Shown: positions 17,651 through 27,506, counted from the first letter of the stretch. The stretch: DNA of 64,000 nt from CSP1-4 sp963777975 (GCA_963777975.1 CAVZSO010000002.1:434001-498000); one strand, 5' to 3'. Numbers and translations are program-made. The notes: generated by a model not told the origin, from the sequence alone.

Positions 17651-18817
17651 CTACGACGCTCGAACGTCGGGGTTCGGGAGGAGGGCGTCGCTCACCGCGT
17701 GGAGGAGGTCGTGGTACGAGGCGATGAACGCACGAAGCGTCCGGACCGTCGGGCCGAACGTGTCGAAGTCCTCGACCGACAGGCCGTCCGGCTCGTAGGC
17801 CCGGCCGAAGTCGGCGAAGTGCGTCCCGAGCTCGTCGATGATCCGCGGCTCGACGACATCGTCGATCCGTGACCGGACCTCCACGCTCGAAGCGTTGAAA
17901 CGCTTCTGCCAGACAGACGGGAGCGTGATGACACAGTCGCCGCCGATGAGCTCGCTCCAGTGGTAGTGGTGGCGGATGGCGGCGCCGAGCAGCCGAGCAC
18001 GCAGCCCGCGCTCTCGCATGATGCCGTAGGCGCGCTTGAACACCGCGACGCCCGACCATGGCAGGGCGTCGGGGTCGCAGACGATGCCATCTCGCTCGGC
18101 CAGGGTCCGCAGCCAATCCTCGAGCCGGCCCATCATGATCGTGATCACGGGGCCCATATCCTCGACCGGCAGACCCTCGGCCTCGCGCCGCTGCAGCCCT
18201 CGTTCGACGGCCTCGGCAGCCGCGACGGCCTGTGCGACCGAGAAGCTGACCGTGCAGTTGACGCTCACGCCACGGTACGTCGCTTCCTCCATCACGGCGA
18301 TCCCGGTCGCCGTCGCCGGGAACTTCACGATGATGTTCGGCACGAGCGATGCGAAGTGGACGCCCTGATCAAGCATCTGCTCGGGCGAGCGCCAGAACGT
18401 CGGGTCGGTCTGCATCGAGAGGCGACCCTGCCGCCCACCGTACCGCTCGAATGTCGGCTCGAGCAGCCGGGCCCCTGTCAGCGACATCTCCTCGACGATC
18501 GCCCACGCGATGTCGACCTCCGTCCAGGTTCGATGCATCGCCGCGATGGCGCCGGCGCGCATTCGCCAGTAGGTCGGATCCTTCTTCCAGACGTCGTGGA
18601 CGATCGTCGGATTCGCCGTCGCGCCGACCGCGCCGAAGGCGATGGCGTACTCGAGCTCGTCGACCGCGCACGAATCGTTCCAGATGTCGGTCGGCGTCTC
18701 GGCGATCGTCCGGGCGAGCGGACTGGCCGCCAGGATCTCGATCAATTGGGCCTCCAGCGGCAGCTCTCGGTAGGGTAGCAGGGGACCGCATCGCCACGAG
18801 GATGCTGGGTCGAGCAC
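17651..18817 (-). CDS. Transaldolase-family protein
   Basis: TIM-barrel transaldolase-like protein of 388 aa with an intact frame. Marks: DSCAVDELEYAIAFGAVGATANPTI (as in transaldolase TxNPxI), IIVKFPATATGIAVMEE with the Schiff-base lysine, and GVSVNCTVSFSVAQAV. It is longer than typical bacterial Tal proteins (~220 or ~320 aa) and belongs to the longer uncharacterised branch found beside sugar-catabolic genes. It heads a three-gene unit with iolB and an isomerase. It may act as the carbon-carbon cleaving enzyme of this pathway, which is inference. An 18-bp palindrome at 17889-17906 falls inside it. Confidence 0.8.
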   Translation of the reverse strand: MLDPASSWRCGPLLPYRELPLEAQLIEILAASPLARTIAETPTDIWNDSCAVDELEYAIAFGAVGATANPTIVHDVWKKDPTYWRMRAGAIAAMHRTWTEVDIAWAIVEEMSLTGARLLEPTFERYGGRQGRLSMQTDPTFWRSPEQMLDQGVHFASLVPNIIVKFPATATGIAVMEEATYRGVSVNCTVSFSVAQAVAAAEAVERGLQRREAEGLPVEDMGPVITIMMGRLEDWLRTLAERDGIVCDPDALPWSGVAVFKRAYGIMRERGLRARLLGAAIRHHYHWSELIGGDCVITLPSVWQKRFNASSVEVRSRIDDVVEPRIIDELGTHFADFGRAYEPDGLSVEDFDTFGPTVRTLRAFIASYHDLLHAVSDALLPNPDVRAS

Positions 18818-18839
18818 GCGGCCTGACGGGGCCCCGCGT

Positions 18840-19736
18840 CTAGACAGGCACGGTCAGCTCGACGGTCATGCCGCTGTCGACGCTGCCACTGATCGTGCCG
18901 ATCTGCCGAACGCCGCCGTCATCGCTGAAGACGTTGTCGGTGGCCAGGCTGACCTGCCCCAGGTTGGCGATGCTCTGCTCGTAGCCGGCGGTCGCGTACA
19001 CGAGGTTGCAGGCATCCTCCGGCAGCGCGACCTGCGACGTGGCGATGACATTGGCGTCGTCGGTCGCCTCGGTCAGACTCGGGTAGACCTCGAAGTGGAT
19101 GTGCGGCCAGCGGCCGCTGTAGCAGGCCGGGAAGATGCTCTGGAACGTGACCACGCCGTCGTCGCCGGCCGCCTGGACGCCGCGCAGGTAGTTCTGATCG
19201 GTGGCGCCATCGGAGTAGAGCGAGTAGCGCCCCGCCTGATCGCAGTGCCAGACATAGACGGCGGCCCCGGCGTACGGCGAGCAGCCGTTGGCGGTGTCCT
19301 GGATGGCCAGCTTGACGGACAGCGGCACGCCGGTCGCCGTGCCCGAGAACTCGCCGAAGCTGGAGCGGATGTCGCTGCGAACGACGCCGCTTTCGGTCAG
19401 GACGTCGGGACCATTGGAGCCGTCGCCCGGGAACGGTCCGGCGGTCTCCTCGGGGATGACCGCGCATGTCGCGCCCGTGGTCGCTGCGGCGCCGACGCTC
19501 GCGGTCGGGCTGGCCACGGCCGATGGTGCGCAGGCGGCCACCGCGACGACGCCGGCGCTCAGGCCGGCATAGCCGAAGAGCTGCAGCGCACGACGTCGGT
19601 CGATGAGCGTCTCGAGGTCGAAGCGGAGACCCTGGTCGTTGACGTCCTCGTCGGGGTTGGCCAGGGGCCGGCCCTGGTACGTCGGGACGGGCAACGGTCG
19701 CGTCGGCGACGGGATCGGCTCGAAGCGCTCGGTCAT
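18840..19736 (-). CDS. Exported intradiol ring-cleavage dioxygenase-like protein
   Basis: 298 aa protein related to protocatechuate/catechol dioxygenases (beta-barrel, Fe3+). Residues ~48-70 form a hydrophobic export segment after an RRR, ending in AACAPS, so it may be a Tat substrate or lipoprotein outside the membrane. Domain marks: PEETAGPFPGDG, AVYVWHCDQAGRYSLYS, and RWPHIHFEVYP with the paired histidine ligands. Extracellular members of this group are of uncertain substrate. Upstream (19737-19894) it diverges from the S41 lipoprotein gene and shares the regulatory gap containing the TACTACG palindrome. Confidence 0.83.
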   Translation of the reverse strand: MTERFEPIPSPTRPLPVPTYQGRPLANPDEDVNDQGLRFDLETLIDRRRALQLFGYAGLSAGVVAVAACAPSAVASPTASVGAAATTGATCAVIPEETAGPFPGDGSNGPDVLTESGVVRSDIRSSFGEFSGTATGVPLSVKLAIQDTANGCSPYAGAAVYVWHCDQAGRYSLYSDGATDQNYLRGVQAAGDDGVVTFQSIFPACYSGRWPHIHFEVYPSLTEATDDANVIATSQVALPEDACNLVYATAGYEQSIANLGQVSLATDNVFSDDGGVRQIGTISGSVDSGMTVELTVPV

Positions 19737-19866
19737 CGGATGGCCTCCTGGGGACGCTGGTCAGTCGCTGCAGGATGTCGCTGCCCGCTGAACGGCTCCT
19801 GAAGCGTAGGCAGGACGCGCAAGGCCGCCCGAGGCCCGCGCTTCCGGCTCAGTCAGGGCCGACAAG

Positions 19867-19884
19867 TACTACGGACTCGTAGTA
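19867..19884. promoter_or_regulatory. Inverted repeat TACTACG-N4-CGTAGTA over the S41 peptidase promoter
   Basis: Perfect 7-bp arms separated by GACT. The right arm merges with a -10-like TAGTAT (19880-19885), whose predicted transcription start is only a few bases before the ATG at 19895, so the transcript would be nearly leaderless. Candidate operator for the MarR regulator encoded two genes downstream (21262), or for a BlaI/PadR-type factor. It lies 131 bp upstream of the divergent dioxygenase-like gene. Confidence 0.55.
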
Positions 19885-19894
19885 TCCTGCGTCG

Positions 19895-21265
19895 ATGACC
19901 AACGCTGCGCCGAGGCCTGCCCGTGGCTCGCGTCGCATGCGATGGTGCCTCGCCAGCCTCACGGCGCTCGCGTGCCTCGTGGCTGCTTGTGCGGGCCAGG
20001 CCCCGGCGCCTGCGTCGGGAACGCCCGGTCCATCGGCGTCGCCGAGCGGAGCCCCATCCGCCGCGCTCGATCCGGCCGCCGCCCGCGTCGCCGGTTGGAG
20101 CAGCGACCTCGCGTCGATGGTGCCTGCGATGGCGGCCATCCATCCCGACCTGTTCCACGGGACATCGGAAGCGGCGCTCGATGCGGCCGTCGAGGCGCTC
20201 AAGGCCACGATCCCCACGGCCACCGACGACGAGCTGATGGTCGGCGTGGCCAGGATCGCGGCCATGGTCAGCGCCCAGGGTCGCGACGGTCATACCGGCC
20301 TCTTCGTGTGGGGCACGGGGAGCTACCCGGTCTCGAGCCTGCCGCTCCGACTCTGGTCGTTCAGCGACGGGCTCTTCATCGTCGATGCGTTGCCGCCGTA
20401 CGAGGCGCTCATCGGTGGGCGCGTCACGAGCATCGCAGGGCGGCCGACCTCGGAGGTCCTGGCCGCCATCGAGCCCATCGTGCCCCGCGACAACGCGGCC
20501 ACCGTCACCCTGGTCACCCCGCGCTACCTGCTGATTCCCGAGGTCCTCCATGGGCTGGGCCTGCTCGACGCTGCCGGGCCGGTGGTGGTCGACATCGTCG
20601 ACGGCGCCGGGAGCCAGACGACCGTCTCGGTCGAGCCGGTCTCGATGGCCGATTACAACGCCTGGGCTGGACCCTACGGCCTGCACCTGCCGGATCGGCC
20701 GGGCAGCCTGGGGTTGTCGCGCACGGGCGAGCGGATGTGGTCGACGGTCCTCGAAGACGCCGATGCGCTGTACGTCCAGTACAACCGCGTCGAGATCCCG
20801 ACGCTCGACAGCATCAAGGTCATCAAGGCGGGCATCGCCAGGCCAGACGTGCAGCGCGTCGTCCTGGACCTGCGCCAGAACTACGGCGGCGAGGTCGACA
20901 GCGACAAGCCGCTGCGCGACGTCCTCATCCCGTACGGCAAGGCGTATCCGGGCCGCATCTTCGTGCTCACCGGCCGCAACACCTTCTCGGCCGGCTCGCT
21001 GCTGGTCGACGCGTTGGTCGACGAGGCTGGTGCGCGGATCGTGGGCGAGCCGATGGGCGGAGCGACCGCCTTCTGGGGCAACGATCGAGCGGTCGCGTTG
21101 CCCTACTCGAAGCTGGCGGTCCTGGTGTCCCAGTCAAGCTCCAACGATCCATCGACCGCCACGGACCCGCTCATCCTGGAGCCCGACATCTCGGCCCCGA
21201 TGGCCTCGACCGACTACTTTGCCGACCGTGATCCGGCGCTCGAGGCAGCCTTGGGCGCGCCGTGA
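19895..21265 (+). CDS. Lipoprotein S41-family peptidase
   Basis: 456 aa serine peptidase of the tail-specific protease (C-terminal processing) family. The N-terminus has RRMRWCLASLTALACLVAAC followed by AG, a lipobox, so it is probably membrane-anchored outside the cell. A Pro/Ser/Ala linker follows. The catalytic core is C-terminal: VVLDLRQNYGGEVDSD, then RNTFSAGSLLVDAL with the likely nucleophile Ser, and GEPMGGATAFWGN. No PDZ domain is obvious. No Shine-Dalgarno precedes ATG 19895, consistent with a leaderless message. Its stop overlaps the MarR gene (GTGA). Confidence 0.85.
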   Translation: MTNAAPRPARGSRRMRWCLASLTALACLVAACAGQAPAPASGTPGPSASPSGAPSAALDPAAARVAGWSSDLASMVPAMAAIHPDLFHGTSEAALDAAVEALKATIPTATDDELMVGVARIAAMVSAQGRDGHTGLFVWGTGSYPVSSLPLRLWSFSDGLFIVDALPPYEALIGGRVTSIAGRPTSEVLAAIEPIVPRDNAATVTLVTPRYLLIPEVLHGLGLLDAAGPVVVDIVDGAGSQTTVSVEPVSMADYNAWAGPYGLHLPDRPGSLGLSRTGERMWSTVLEDADALYVQYNRVEIPTLDSIKVIKAGIARPDVQRVVLDLRQNYGGEVDSDKPLRDVLIPYGKAYPGRIFVLTGRNTFSAGSLLVDALVDEAGARIVGEPMGGATAFWGNDRAVALPYSKLAVLVSQSSSNDPSTATDPLILEPDISAPMASTDYFADRDPALEAALGAP

Positions 21266-21810
21266 GCCGACGTCCGACCGACCGCCGGACCCGAGCCAGC
21301 GGCGATACGCCGTCGGGCGTCGCGCCGATGGCCTTGCCGACCGGCGATGGGAGCACGCGAGGCGCCGACCTGCGGCCCGACTCGCTCTTCTACGAGGTCT
21401 TCGTCCTCGGGCAGGCCGTCAAGCGGCTGCTCGAGACCGCGATGGCCAACGGTCCGCTGCGGCCCGAGGAATACGCGGTCTACAGCGTCGTCTTCGAGGC
21501 GGAGTCGGTGACGCCGACGGCCATGGCTGCCGCCCTCGCCATGCCGCTGACCACGGTCATGGACTGGATCGGGCTCATGGAGCGTCGCGGTCATGCACGG
21601 CGCCGTCCCCATCCGAGCGACGGCCGGGCCACCCTGCTGACGCTGAGCGCCGAGGGCCTGCGTGTCCATCGCGAAGCGAATCGGCAGTTCGAGCGCGCCT
21701 ATCGCGCGCTCCTCGAGGCGCTGCCCGCCGACGAGCGCCCCCTGCGCGAGGCGATGGTGGCCCTGCGCGAGGCCACGCTTCGCGCATCGGGCAGGCTCGA
21801 AGGCGGCTGA
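21262..21810 (+). CDS. MarR-family transcriptional regulator
   Basis: Winged-helix regulator, 182 aa, with a ~38 aa disordered N-terminal extension before the MarR core. The core shows LRPEEYAVYSVVFEAESVTPTAMAAAL then MPLTTVMDWIGLMERRGHARRRPHPSDGRATLL, the wing. GTG 21262 overlaps the peptidase stop by 4 bp. It is convergent with the MFS exporter. Probably binds the TACTACG palindrome upstream of its own operon (inference). Confidence 0.85.
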   Translation: MSRRPTDRRTRASGDTPSGVAPMALPTGDGSTRGADLRPDSLFYEVFVLGQAVKRLLETAMANGPLRPEEYAVYSVVFEAESVTPTAMAAALAMPLTTVMDWIGLMERRGHARRRPHPSDGRATLLTLSAEGLRVHREANRQFERAYRALLEALPADERPLREAMVALREATLRASGRLEGG

Positions 21811-21814
21811 CCGA

Positions 21815-23454
21815 TCAGGCCAGGACGAGCCCTTCCTTGCCGGAAGAGACCGGATCCGGCGCGCCCATCATCCGGAACGAGTCCAGCAGGCCGAGCACGC
21901 TCGCGATGATCGGGATGAGCAGGGCCACCTGGAGCGCGAGCGGACGGGCCTCGGTGTTGATGCGGATGATCTCGGCCTGGACATCGGGTGGCTGATCGAC
22001 CAGCAGCAGCGCGAGATCCGTGTTGGTCATCACCTCGGCGTCGTGCTCGAGCGCATCGGCGACGGCCTGTTGCTGGACCGGATCGAGCACCACGCTCTGC
22101 TCCGCCAGGTAGGTAAAGCTGATGGCGAGCGTGGCCAGCATGATCGCGCCGGCGAACGCCAGGCCGAACGACAGTCCGAACGAGCCGGCCGCCGAGTTCA
22201 CGCCGGCGGCTTCGCTGACCCGCTCCTCCTCGATCGGGGCAAGGGTGTAGTTGTTGAGCTGGGACACCAGCAGTCCGAGCCCGATCCCGGCGATCACCAG
22301 CGGCTGGGGCCATGGCCCAGCCCGCGTCGGCCCGGGGCACGATCGGGATCAGGATCGAGCATGCCGAGCAGCAGGAGGGCGAAACCCGCCCGGATGATGC
22401 TGCTCGGCCGCCGCTTGCCGAGTCGCCGGCCGGCGAGGAGCGCGGTCGCGAACATGCTCAGCGACAGCGGCGCCAGCGACAGGCCGGCCTCGAGGGCGTT
22501 GTATTCGAGGACCATCTGCAGGTAGATCGGCAAGGTGATCATCGCGCCGCCGAGCGCGACCTGCTGGAGCAGCTGTCCGGAGATCCCGAGCCGGAACAGC
22601 TTCGCCTTGAAGAGATCGGGATCGATCAGCGTCGGCTTGCCCTGCCGCTTGCGTCGGACCAGCCAGTAGGCGAAGAGCGCCAATGAGACGGCGCCGACCG
22701 CGAGCAGGACACCGACCGCCTCACCGCCCTCCTGCCAGACGAGGATGCCCAGGACAAGGCCACCCATGCCGAGGACCGACAGGAGCGCCCCGACCGGGTC
22801 GATCTCGCGCGGACCGGTGTACGGCACGTCGCGCACGAGCCGGATGCCCGACAGCACGATCGCGATGACGACGACCTCGAGCAGGAACGCGACGCGGTAC
22901 GACAGGAACGTGGTGATGAAGCCTCCGAGCAGCGGTCCGACGGCGGCCGCGATCGCGGCCGCTGCGCCGACCAGGGCGTAGGTCGCCTTCTGGGCGGCAC
23001 CTTCGAAGTTGCCGTGGATGAGCGACTGCATGGCGGGCAGCAGGAGCGACGCACCGAGGCCGCCGATGATCGCCCAGAAGATGAACACGGCCGTCACGCT
23101 CTGGGAGAGTGCCATGGCCAGGGCGCCGACGGCATAGGCGAGCAGGCCCAGCACGTAGGCCCGCTTACGTCCGAACAGGTCGCCGATCTTGCTGCCGATG
23201 AGGATGAACGCCGCCGACACGAGGGCCTCGAGGGCGATCGCCGACTGGACGGCGCTCACGTCAGTGCCGAGTTCGTCGACCACGGCCGAGATCGACACGT
23301 TCATGACCGATGTGTCGACGACGAGCACGAACATCGCCATCGCCAACAGGAGGGGCAGGCGGCGGTCGGTGGCCCCGGCCGCGGGCACCGTTGCCGTTGC
23401 TGGCTCCGTCACCGTGAGGCCAGGACCTGGATGGCGGCTCGGCCGCGGCGGCAC
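21815..23454 (-). CDS. MFS transporter, DHA2 (EmrB/QacA) type, frameshifted
   Basis: Drug:proton antiporter with about 14 transmembrane helices, ~546 aa after repair. The N-terminal part has motif A as GSKIGDLFGRKRAYVLG and LVVDTSVMNVSISAV in helix 1. Two one-base insertions near 22348 and 22308 break the frame; reading across gives ILIPIVPRADAGWAMAP then PLVIAGIGLGLLVSQ. The C-terminal part carries SEAAGVNSAAGSFGLSFGLAF. GTG 23454 is the start of the open frame; a later GTG before TEPATATV is possible. Convergent with the MarR gene, which may regulate it. Confidence 0.84.
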
Positions 23455-23783
23455 GTCATCGAAAGCTCTCCCTCTCGACAGGCAGCCGACCTGGCGTCAG
23501 CTCGGATGCGCATCGTAAGGCACCAGGGATCGCGAGGTCATAGCACCAAGGCGAGTGAGTCAGGCCACCGAAGCGCACGGCGCTCTCCGGATGGACAGCG
23601 TTTCCGTATCGGCGTATCGTCCTCCTGACGGCGATCCTCGCGCCGAACCCGCGATCCGGCACCCACGCGGCCGGCCAGAGCGGGCAAAGGGGCCCTGCCT
23701 CGAGTGAACGTCTGCTGGTCCCCGGGCCTCGTCCCGGGAGCGTGGGTCCCGAGACATCCGAGGCTGTCTGAGGAGCACCGGCG
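23455..23783. other. 329-bp divergent intergenic region
   Basis: Separates the MFS exporter (minus) from the DUF4287/SRPBCC gene (plus). I see an 8-bp tandem repeat CGTATCG at 23605-23611 and 23613-23619, and GC-rich inverted sequence around two CCCGGG sites at about 23736-23753. A GAGGAG ribosome-binding site lies near 23770, ahead of ATG 23784. No convincing -35/-10 pair, no ORF with family similarity, and no RNA gene was recognised. Confidence 0.4.
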
Positions 23784-24449
23784 ATGACCACCGACAAAGC
23801 CCAGAAGCGGGCCGTCCGCGCCCGCATGAGCAAGACCGGCGAGGCCTACACGGCTGCACGCCAGCACATCGTCAAGTCCACCGCCAAGCCAGCGCCGTTG
23901 CCTCCACGGGTCGCCGAGCCCGAGGTCGGCGACGCGTCGGTCCTGGCAGCCACCGGCCGCGATTGGGACGCCTGGTTCCGGATCCTCGATGACGCCGACC
24001 TGATGACGAAGGGCCACACCGCGATCGCCGCCTGGCTCGTCACCGAGCGTGGCGTCGACGGCTGGTGGGCGCAGATGGTGACCGTCGGGTACGAGCGCGC
24101 CCGCGGACTCCGCAGCGTGAATCAGCGCCCGGACGGCTACTACGTCAGCGTCAGCAAGACCGTCGACGCCGCCGCCGCCACCGCCTTCGCGTGCGTCACC
24201 GATCCCGCGCAGCAGGCGTCCTGGGTCGAGCCCGGCACGCTGCGCCTGCGCGCTTCGACGGCGCCTCGGTCGGCGCGCTTCGACTTCAAGGATGGCCCGA
24301 CGCGTGTGGCGGCCTTCATCGTCGCCAAGGGCTCGGGTCGATCCACGGTGACCATCGAGCACAGCCGACTCGCCGTGGCCGACGACGTCGAGTCGACCCG
24401 GTCATTCTGGCGCGAGCGGTTGAGGGCACTGGCGGCCGCGCTCGGCTGA
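23784..24449 (+). CDS. DUF4287 plus SRPBCC-like protein
   Basis: 221 aa cytoplasmic protein. Residues ~8-28 (VRARMSKTGEAYTAARQHI) match the short helical motif often placed before DUF4287-type domains. Residues ~55-110 contain TGRDWDAWFRILDDAD and GVDGWWAQMVTVGYERARG, typical of DUF4287. The C-terminal half (VSVSKTVDAAAATAFACVTDP to the end) resembles an SRPBCC/AHSA1 helix-grip domain that binds small hydrophobic ligands. Intact frame, RBS GAGGAG upstream. Function unknown. Confidence 0.78.
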   Translation: MTTDKAQKRAVRARMSKTGEAYTAARQHIVKSTAKPAPLPPRVAEPEVGDASVLAATGRDWDAWFRILDDADLMTKGHTAIAAWLVTERGVDGWWAQMVTVGYERARGLRSVNQRPDGYYVSVSKTVDAAAATAFACVTDPAQQASWVEPGTLRLRASTAPRSARFDFKDGPTRVAAFIVAKGSGRSTVTIEHSRLAVADDVESTRSFWRERLRALAAALG

Positions 24450-24480
24450 GCCGGCGCCGCCCGTGGTCGGGTGGGCGCGG

Positions 24481-25267
24481 TCAGCCGCTCCCGCCTGGTC
24501 TTCGGCCGCTGACGGCGATCATCGCCGGCGGCAGGAACCACGCCTCCGGGTCACGCAGGGCTGCCTGCGCTGCCTCGAACCCGTCGCGAACTTCGGGCGG
24601 AGCGGCGGTTAGCTGGGGGCGGCCCTGCTCGCCGGTCAGCCAGTGGAAAGCCGCGGTCGTCGAACCGCCGCGGAAGTACGGTGCATCGACGGCCGCCTCG
24701 GTGATCTCGAGTCCCGCGGCGGCCAGGGCCGGCGGCAGCCCGCGGGCCCACGCGTAATCGGAGCCCCCTGCCCGCAGCGCGGCGATGGCGGCTTCCGTGG
24801 TCGCCGCCCAGGCGCGGTCGGGGCTGGCCAGGGCCGGGAACAGGTCGTACTCCTCGACCACGAGCCAGCCACCGGGCTTGAGGGCCCGGACGAGCTTGGG
24901 GATGACGGCGTCCCGGGCTGGCACGTGGATGAGCAGCAGCCGCACGGCGACGAGGTCGAAGGCCGCCTGAGGCAAGCTCGTCGGCCGCGATGTCGTGCCG
25001 GATGATCTCGACATTCGGCGCCTCGATCTCGTCCAGGAAGCGCGTGTCGATGTCCGTCGACAGGACGTGGCCCTCGGCACCGACACGGTCAGACAGCCAG
25101 CGGACGATCGAGCCGCCGCCACCGCCCGGAACCAGGACGTTCCAACCCGGACCGACGCCGGTCGCCTCGAGTCGTCGGATGGTCGCCGGATCATGGACCT
25201 CGTGGAGCAGCTCCAGCCGCCGGCGCGCCTGGTCCCATGCGTTGTCCAGGAAGTACTCGCTGGTCAC
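24481..25267 (-). CDS. SAM-dependent methyltransferase, frameshifted
   Basis: Class I methyltransferase, ~261 aa after repair. The N-terminal frame begins VTSEYFLDNAWDQARRRLELL at GTG 25267 and includes VLVPGGGGGSIVRWL (SAM motif I) and STDIDTRFLDEI (acidic ribose-binding residue). A one-base insertion near 24970 leads into LPQAAFDLVAVRLLLIHV and ALKPGGWLVVEEYD. The substrate is not recognisable. It begins 16 bp after the PLP decarboxylase gene and is probably co-transcribed with it. Confidence 0.8.
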
Positions 25268-25283
25268 GAGAGGGCCTCGCCGC

Positions 25284-26884
25284 TCACCGGTCGATGGTCC
25301 GAGTGCCGACGAGCGCGGCCGGATCCGCCGCCAGGCGGCGCAGGGAGGCCAGCAGGCCATCGACGTCGGCCTCGGTCGAGAGGTAGTTGACGATCCCGGC
25401 ACGCAGCCAGGTCGAGCCGCGCAGGCGCGTCGTCGAGACCCAGCCCTCGCCCGAGACCTCCAGCGCGCGCTGGAGTCGGTCCTGGTGGCGATCGAGCTCG
25501 GCCGGATCGATGTCGGCTGCGGCGTCGGCTCCACCGGGCAGGTGGCGGAAGCAGACGACCGACAGCTCCGGCTCGGACGGCTCGGCCTCGAAGTCGTCGG
25601 CCTCGCGGCAGCGGGCCGGCCAGGTGTGCCGCCACCGCCAGGTTGGCATCGATCAAGCGACCGAAGCCCTCGGTGCCGAGCGACTTCCAGGAGAGCCAGA
25701 GCTTGAGGGCGCGGAAGCGGCGCGTTCCTTCGAGCGAGTATTGATACCAGTGCAGCGGCTCGTCCTGGGGACGGGTCGTGCGGTAGTACTCCGGCGAGCG
25801 ATGGAAGGTCTGCAGCAGGTCGTCGCGCCGGCGCACGAGCAGGCCGCCGATGTCATACCCCTGGAAGAACCACTTGTGGGGGTCGAGCGTGATCGTGTCC
25901 GCCCGGTCGAGGGCTGGGACGCGACCTGCCTCGCGCGCGACAAGCCTGACCGCGCCGCCATATGCGGCGTCGACGTGCAGCCAGAGATCCTCGCGTCCCG
26001 CGAGATCTGCCAGCCCGGCGAGGTGATCGACCGAGCCCGTGTTCGTCGAGCCGGCCACGGCCGCGATGCACCAGGGCACAAGGCCCGCAGCGCGATCCTC
26101 GGCGACCGCCGCCGCAACGGTCGCCGCCTCCAGCTGGAAGCGCTCGTTCGACGGGATGACGCGCAACGTGTCGGCCGGGAAGCCCAGGACGTCCAGGGCC
26201 CGGGCGATCGAGAAGTGGGCCTGGTCCGATGCGTAGACGCGCACGCCCTCGAGCGCCCGCCCTCGGGGCGGTTCCGCGAGGCCCAGGAGGTGGGCCAGGC
26301 CGATGTCACGGGCCACGGTCAGGGCCATGACGTTGGCCATGACGCCGCCCGAGGTCAGGACACCGAATGCACCGTCGTCGTAACCGACGAGGTCGCACAG
26401 CCAACGGACGACCTCCTCCTCGACGAGCGTTGCGGTCGGCGATGAAGGCCCGATATCGACACCCTGGTTGATCCACTGGGCGAGCAGCTCGCCGACGATC
26501 GAGATGGGCAGCGGCGGCGGCGTGAAGTAGCTGAACTGCCGCGGGTGCTGGGCGTTGTACTGGTGCGCGGCGAGTCGGTCGCGGAACTCGGCCAGCAAGG
26601 CGGCGCTGGGCTCGGGCAGGGACGGTGCCGGCCCAGGTCGCCCGGTCGCGCCGAAGTAGGCCTCGCGGATCTCGGGATAGGTCTCTGGCGCCAACGGCCG
26701 ACGCGGCGCCTCGACGAAGAGGTAGTCCATGGCTGCCGCCCAGGTCGCGGCCCCGAGGCGTTCCATCGCTGCGCGTGACTCATCGGCATCGGTGTAGCCG
26801 AGGAGCTCCGGCTCGGGATGCCAGGCGAAGCGCGCGAGGTCTGACGAGCGCGGGTGTCCGTGGCACCGGCGGCTCGTCGCTCAT
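25284..26884 (-). CDS. PLP-dependent decarboxylase (group II, aromatic-L-amino-acid type), frameshifted
   Basis: Type I-fold PLP decarboxylase related to aromatic amino acid, tyrosine and glutamate decarboxylases; ~532 aa after repair. Marks: FSYFTPPPLPISIVGELLA, GVLTSGGVMANVMAL, WLHVDAAYGGAV, and DPHKWFFQGYD with the PLP lysine. One-base insertions near 26857 and 25615 break it. The first lies between MSDEPPVPRTPAL and SDLARFAWHPEPELL. The C-terminal frame resumes at DDFEAEPSEPELSVVCF. Start ATG 26884 gives the whole N-terminal swap region. The natural amine is unknown. Confidence 0.83.
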
Positions 26885-27182
26885 GCGGTGGATTGTGTCA
26901 GGGTCGGTCGGTGCCGGCGCGATGGCGATCCCAGCGGGGGGTCGTCAGGACGACACGTCACAGGACGTCCCGGGGACTTGACCGCCGGGCGACAAAGTTT
27001 GAACGTTTCACCCTCGGCGAGCGTCCTTGAGGTAAACCGGCAGGAAATTCGGAGACCGGCACGAACGACCGGTTCAGAGCGGTGAGCCGCTCGAGAAGAT
27101 CGAACCTTTCGAGGCACGCCGGGACTCATACAGAACGAATGGGCGCCGCCCGGCGACCGTTCCACCTGAGGGGAGGCCGAAC

Positions 27183-27506
27183 GTGTCCATCGCAGCCATC
27201 CGCGGGCGGAGGTCGGTGCGCCGGCTGCTCGCGCTTTGCATCGTCGCTGGCCTCCTCGCTGGAGGCTCATCGACGGCTGTCGCAAGCGGTCCGAACATCG
27301 TCGCGCAGTGGGACAAGATCGCCGAGGACACGGTCGTCGGCTCGGGCGCCCAGCAGATCGAGGCCCTCATCTACCTGTCGTACACCCAGACCGCCGTCTA
27401 TGACGCTGTCGTGGCCATCAAGGGCCGCTACCAGCCGTACGGACCGTCATTCACCGCACCCGCCGGCGCGTCAGCGCACGCCGCGGTGGTCGAGGCCGCG
27501 TATCGG
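27183..27506 (+). CDS. Vanadium-haloperoxidase/PAP2-like protein, truncated at the junction
   Basis: Only the first 108 residues are present. Residues 1-35 are a Sec signal peptide (RRSVRRLLALCIVAGLLAGG). Then comes QWDKIAEDTVVGSGAQQIEA and YLSYTQTAVYDAVVAIKGRY, typical for the N-terminal helical region of exported vanadium-dependent haloperoxidase-like proteins. After AAVVEAAYR the frame turns into low-complexity arginine-rich translation with no similarity, antisense to the FtsA-like gene. The catalytic C-terminal PAP2 domain is absent. GTG 27183 follows AGGGGAGG. The 298 bp upstream gap holds a small TGAA-CGT-TTCA palindrome at 27000-27010 and nothing else I recognise. Confidence 0.72.

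Noticed and set aside
17889..17906. 18-bp perfect palindrome GAAGCGTT-GA-AACGCTTC
   Set aside because: Lies deep inside the transaldolase-family coding sequence and is explained by the codons for K-R-F-N-A-S; centre is not the usual CG of LacI operators.
23605..23619. CGTATCG tandem repeat as an operator
   Set aside because: Only two short copies with 8-bp spacing and no promoter nearby; kept as a note in the intergenic entry.
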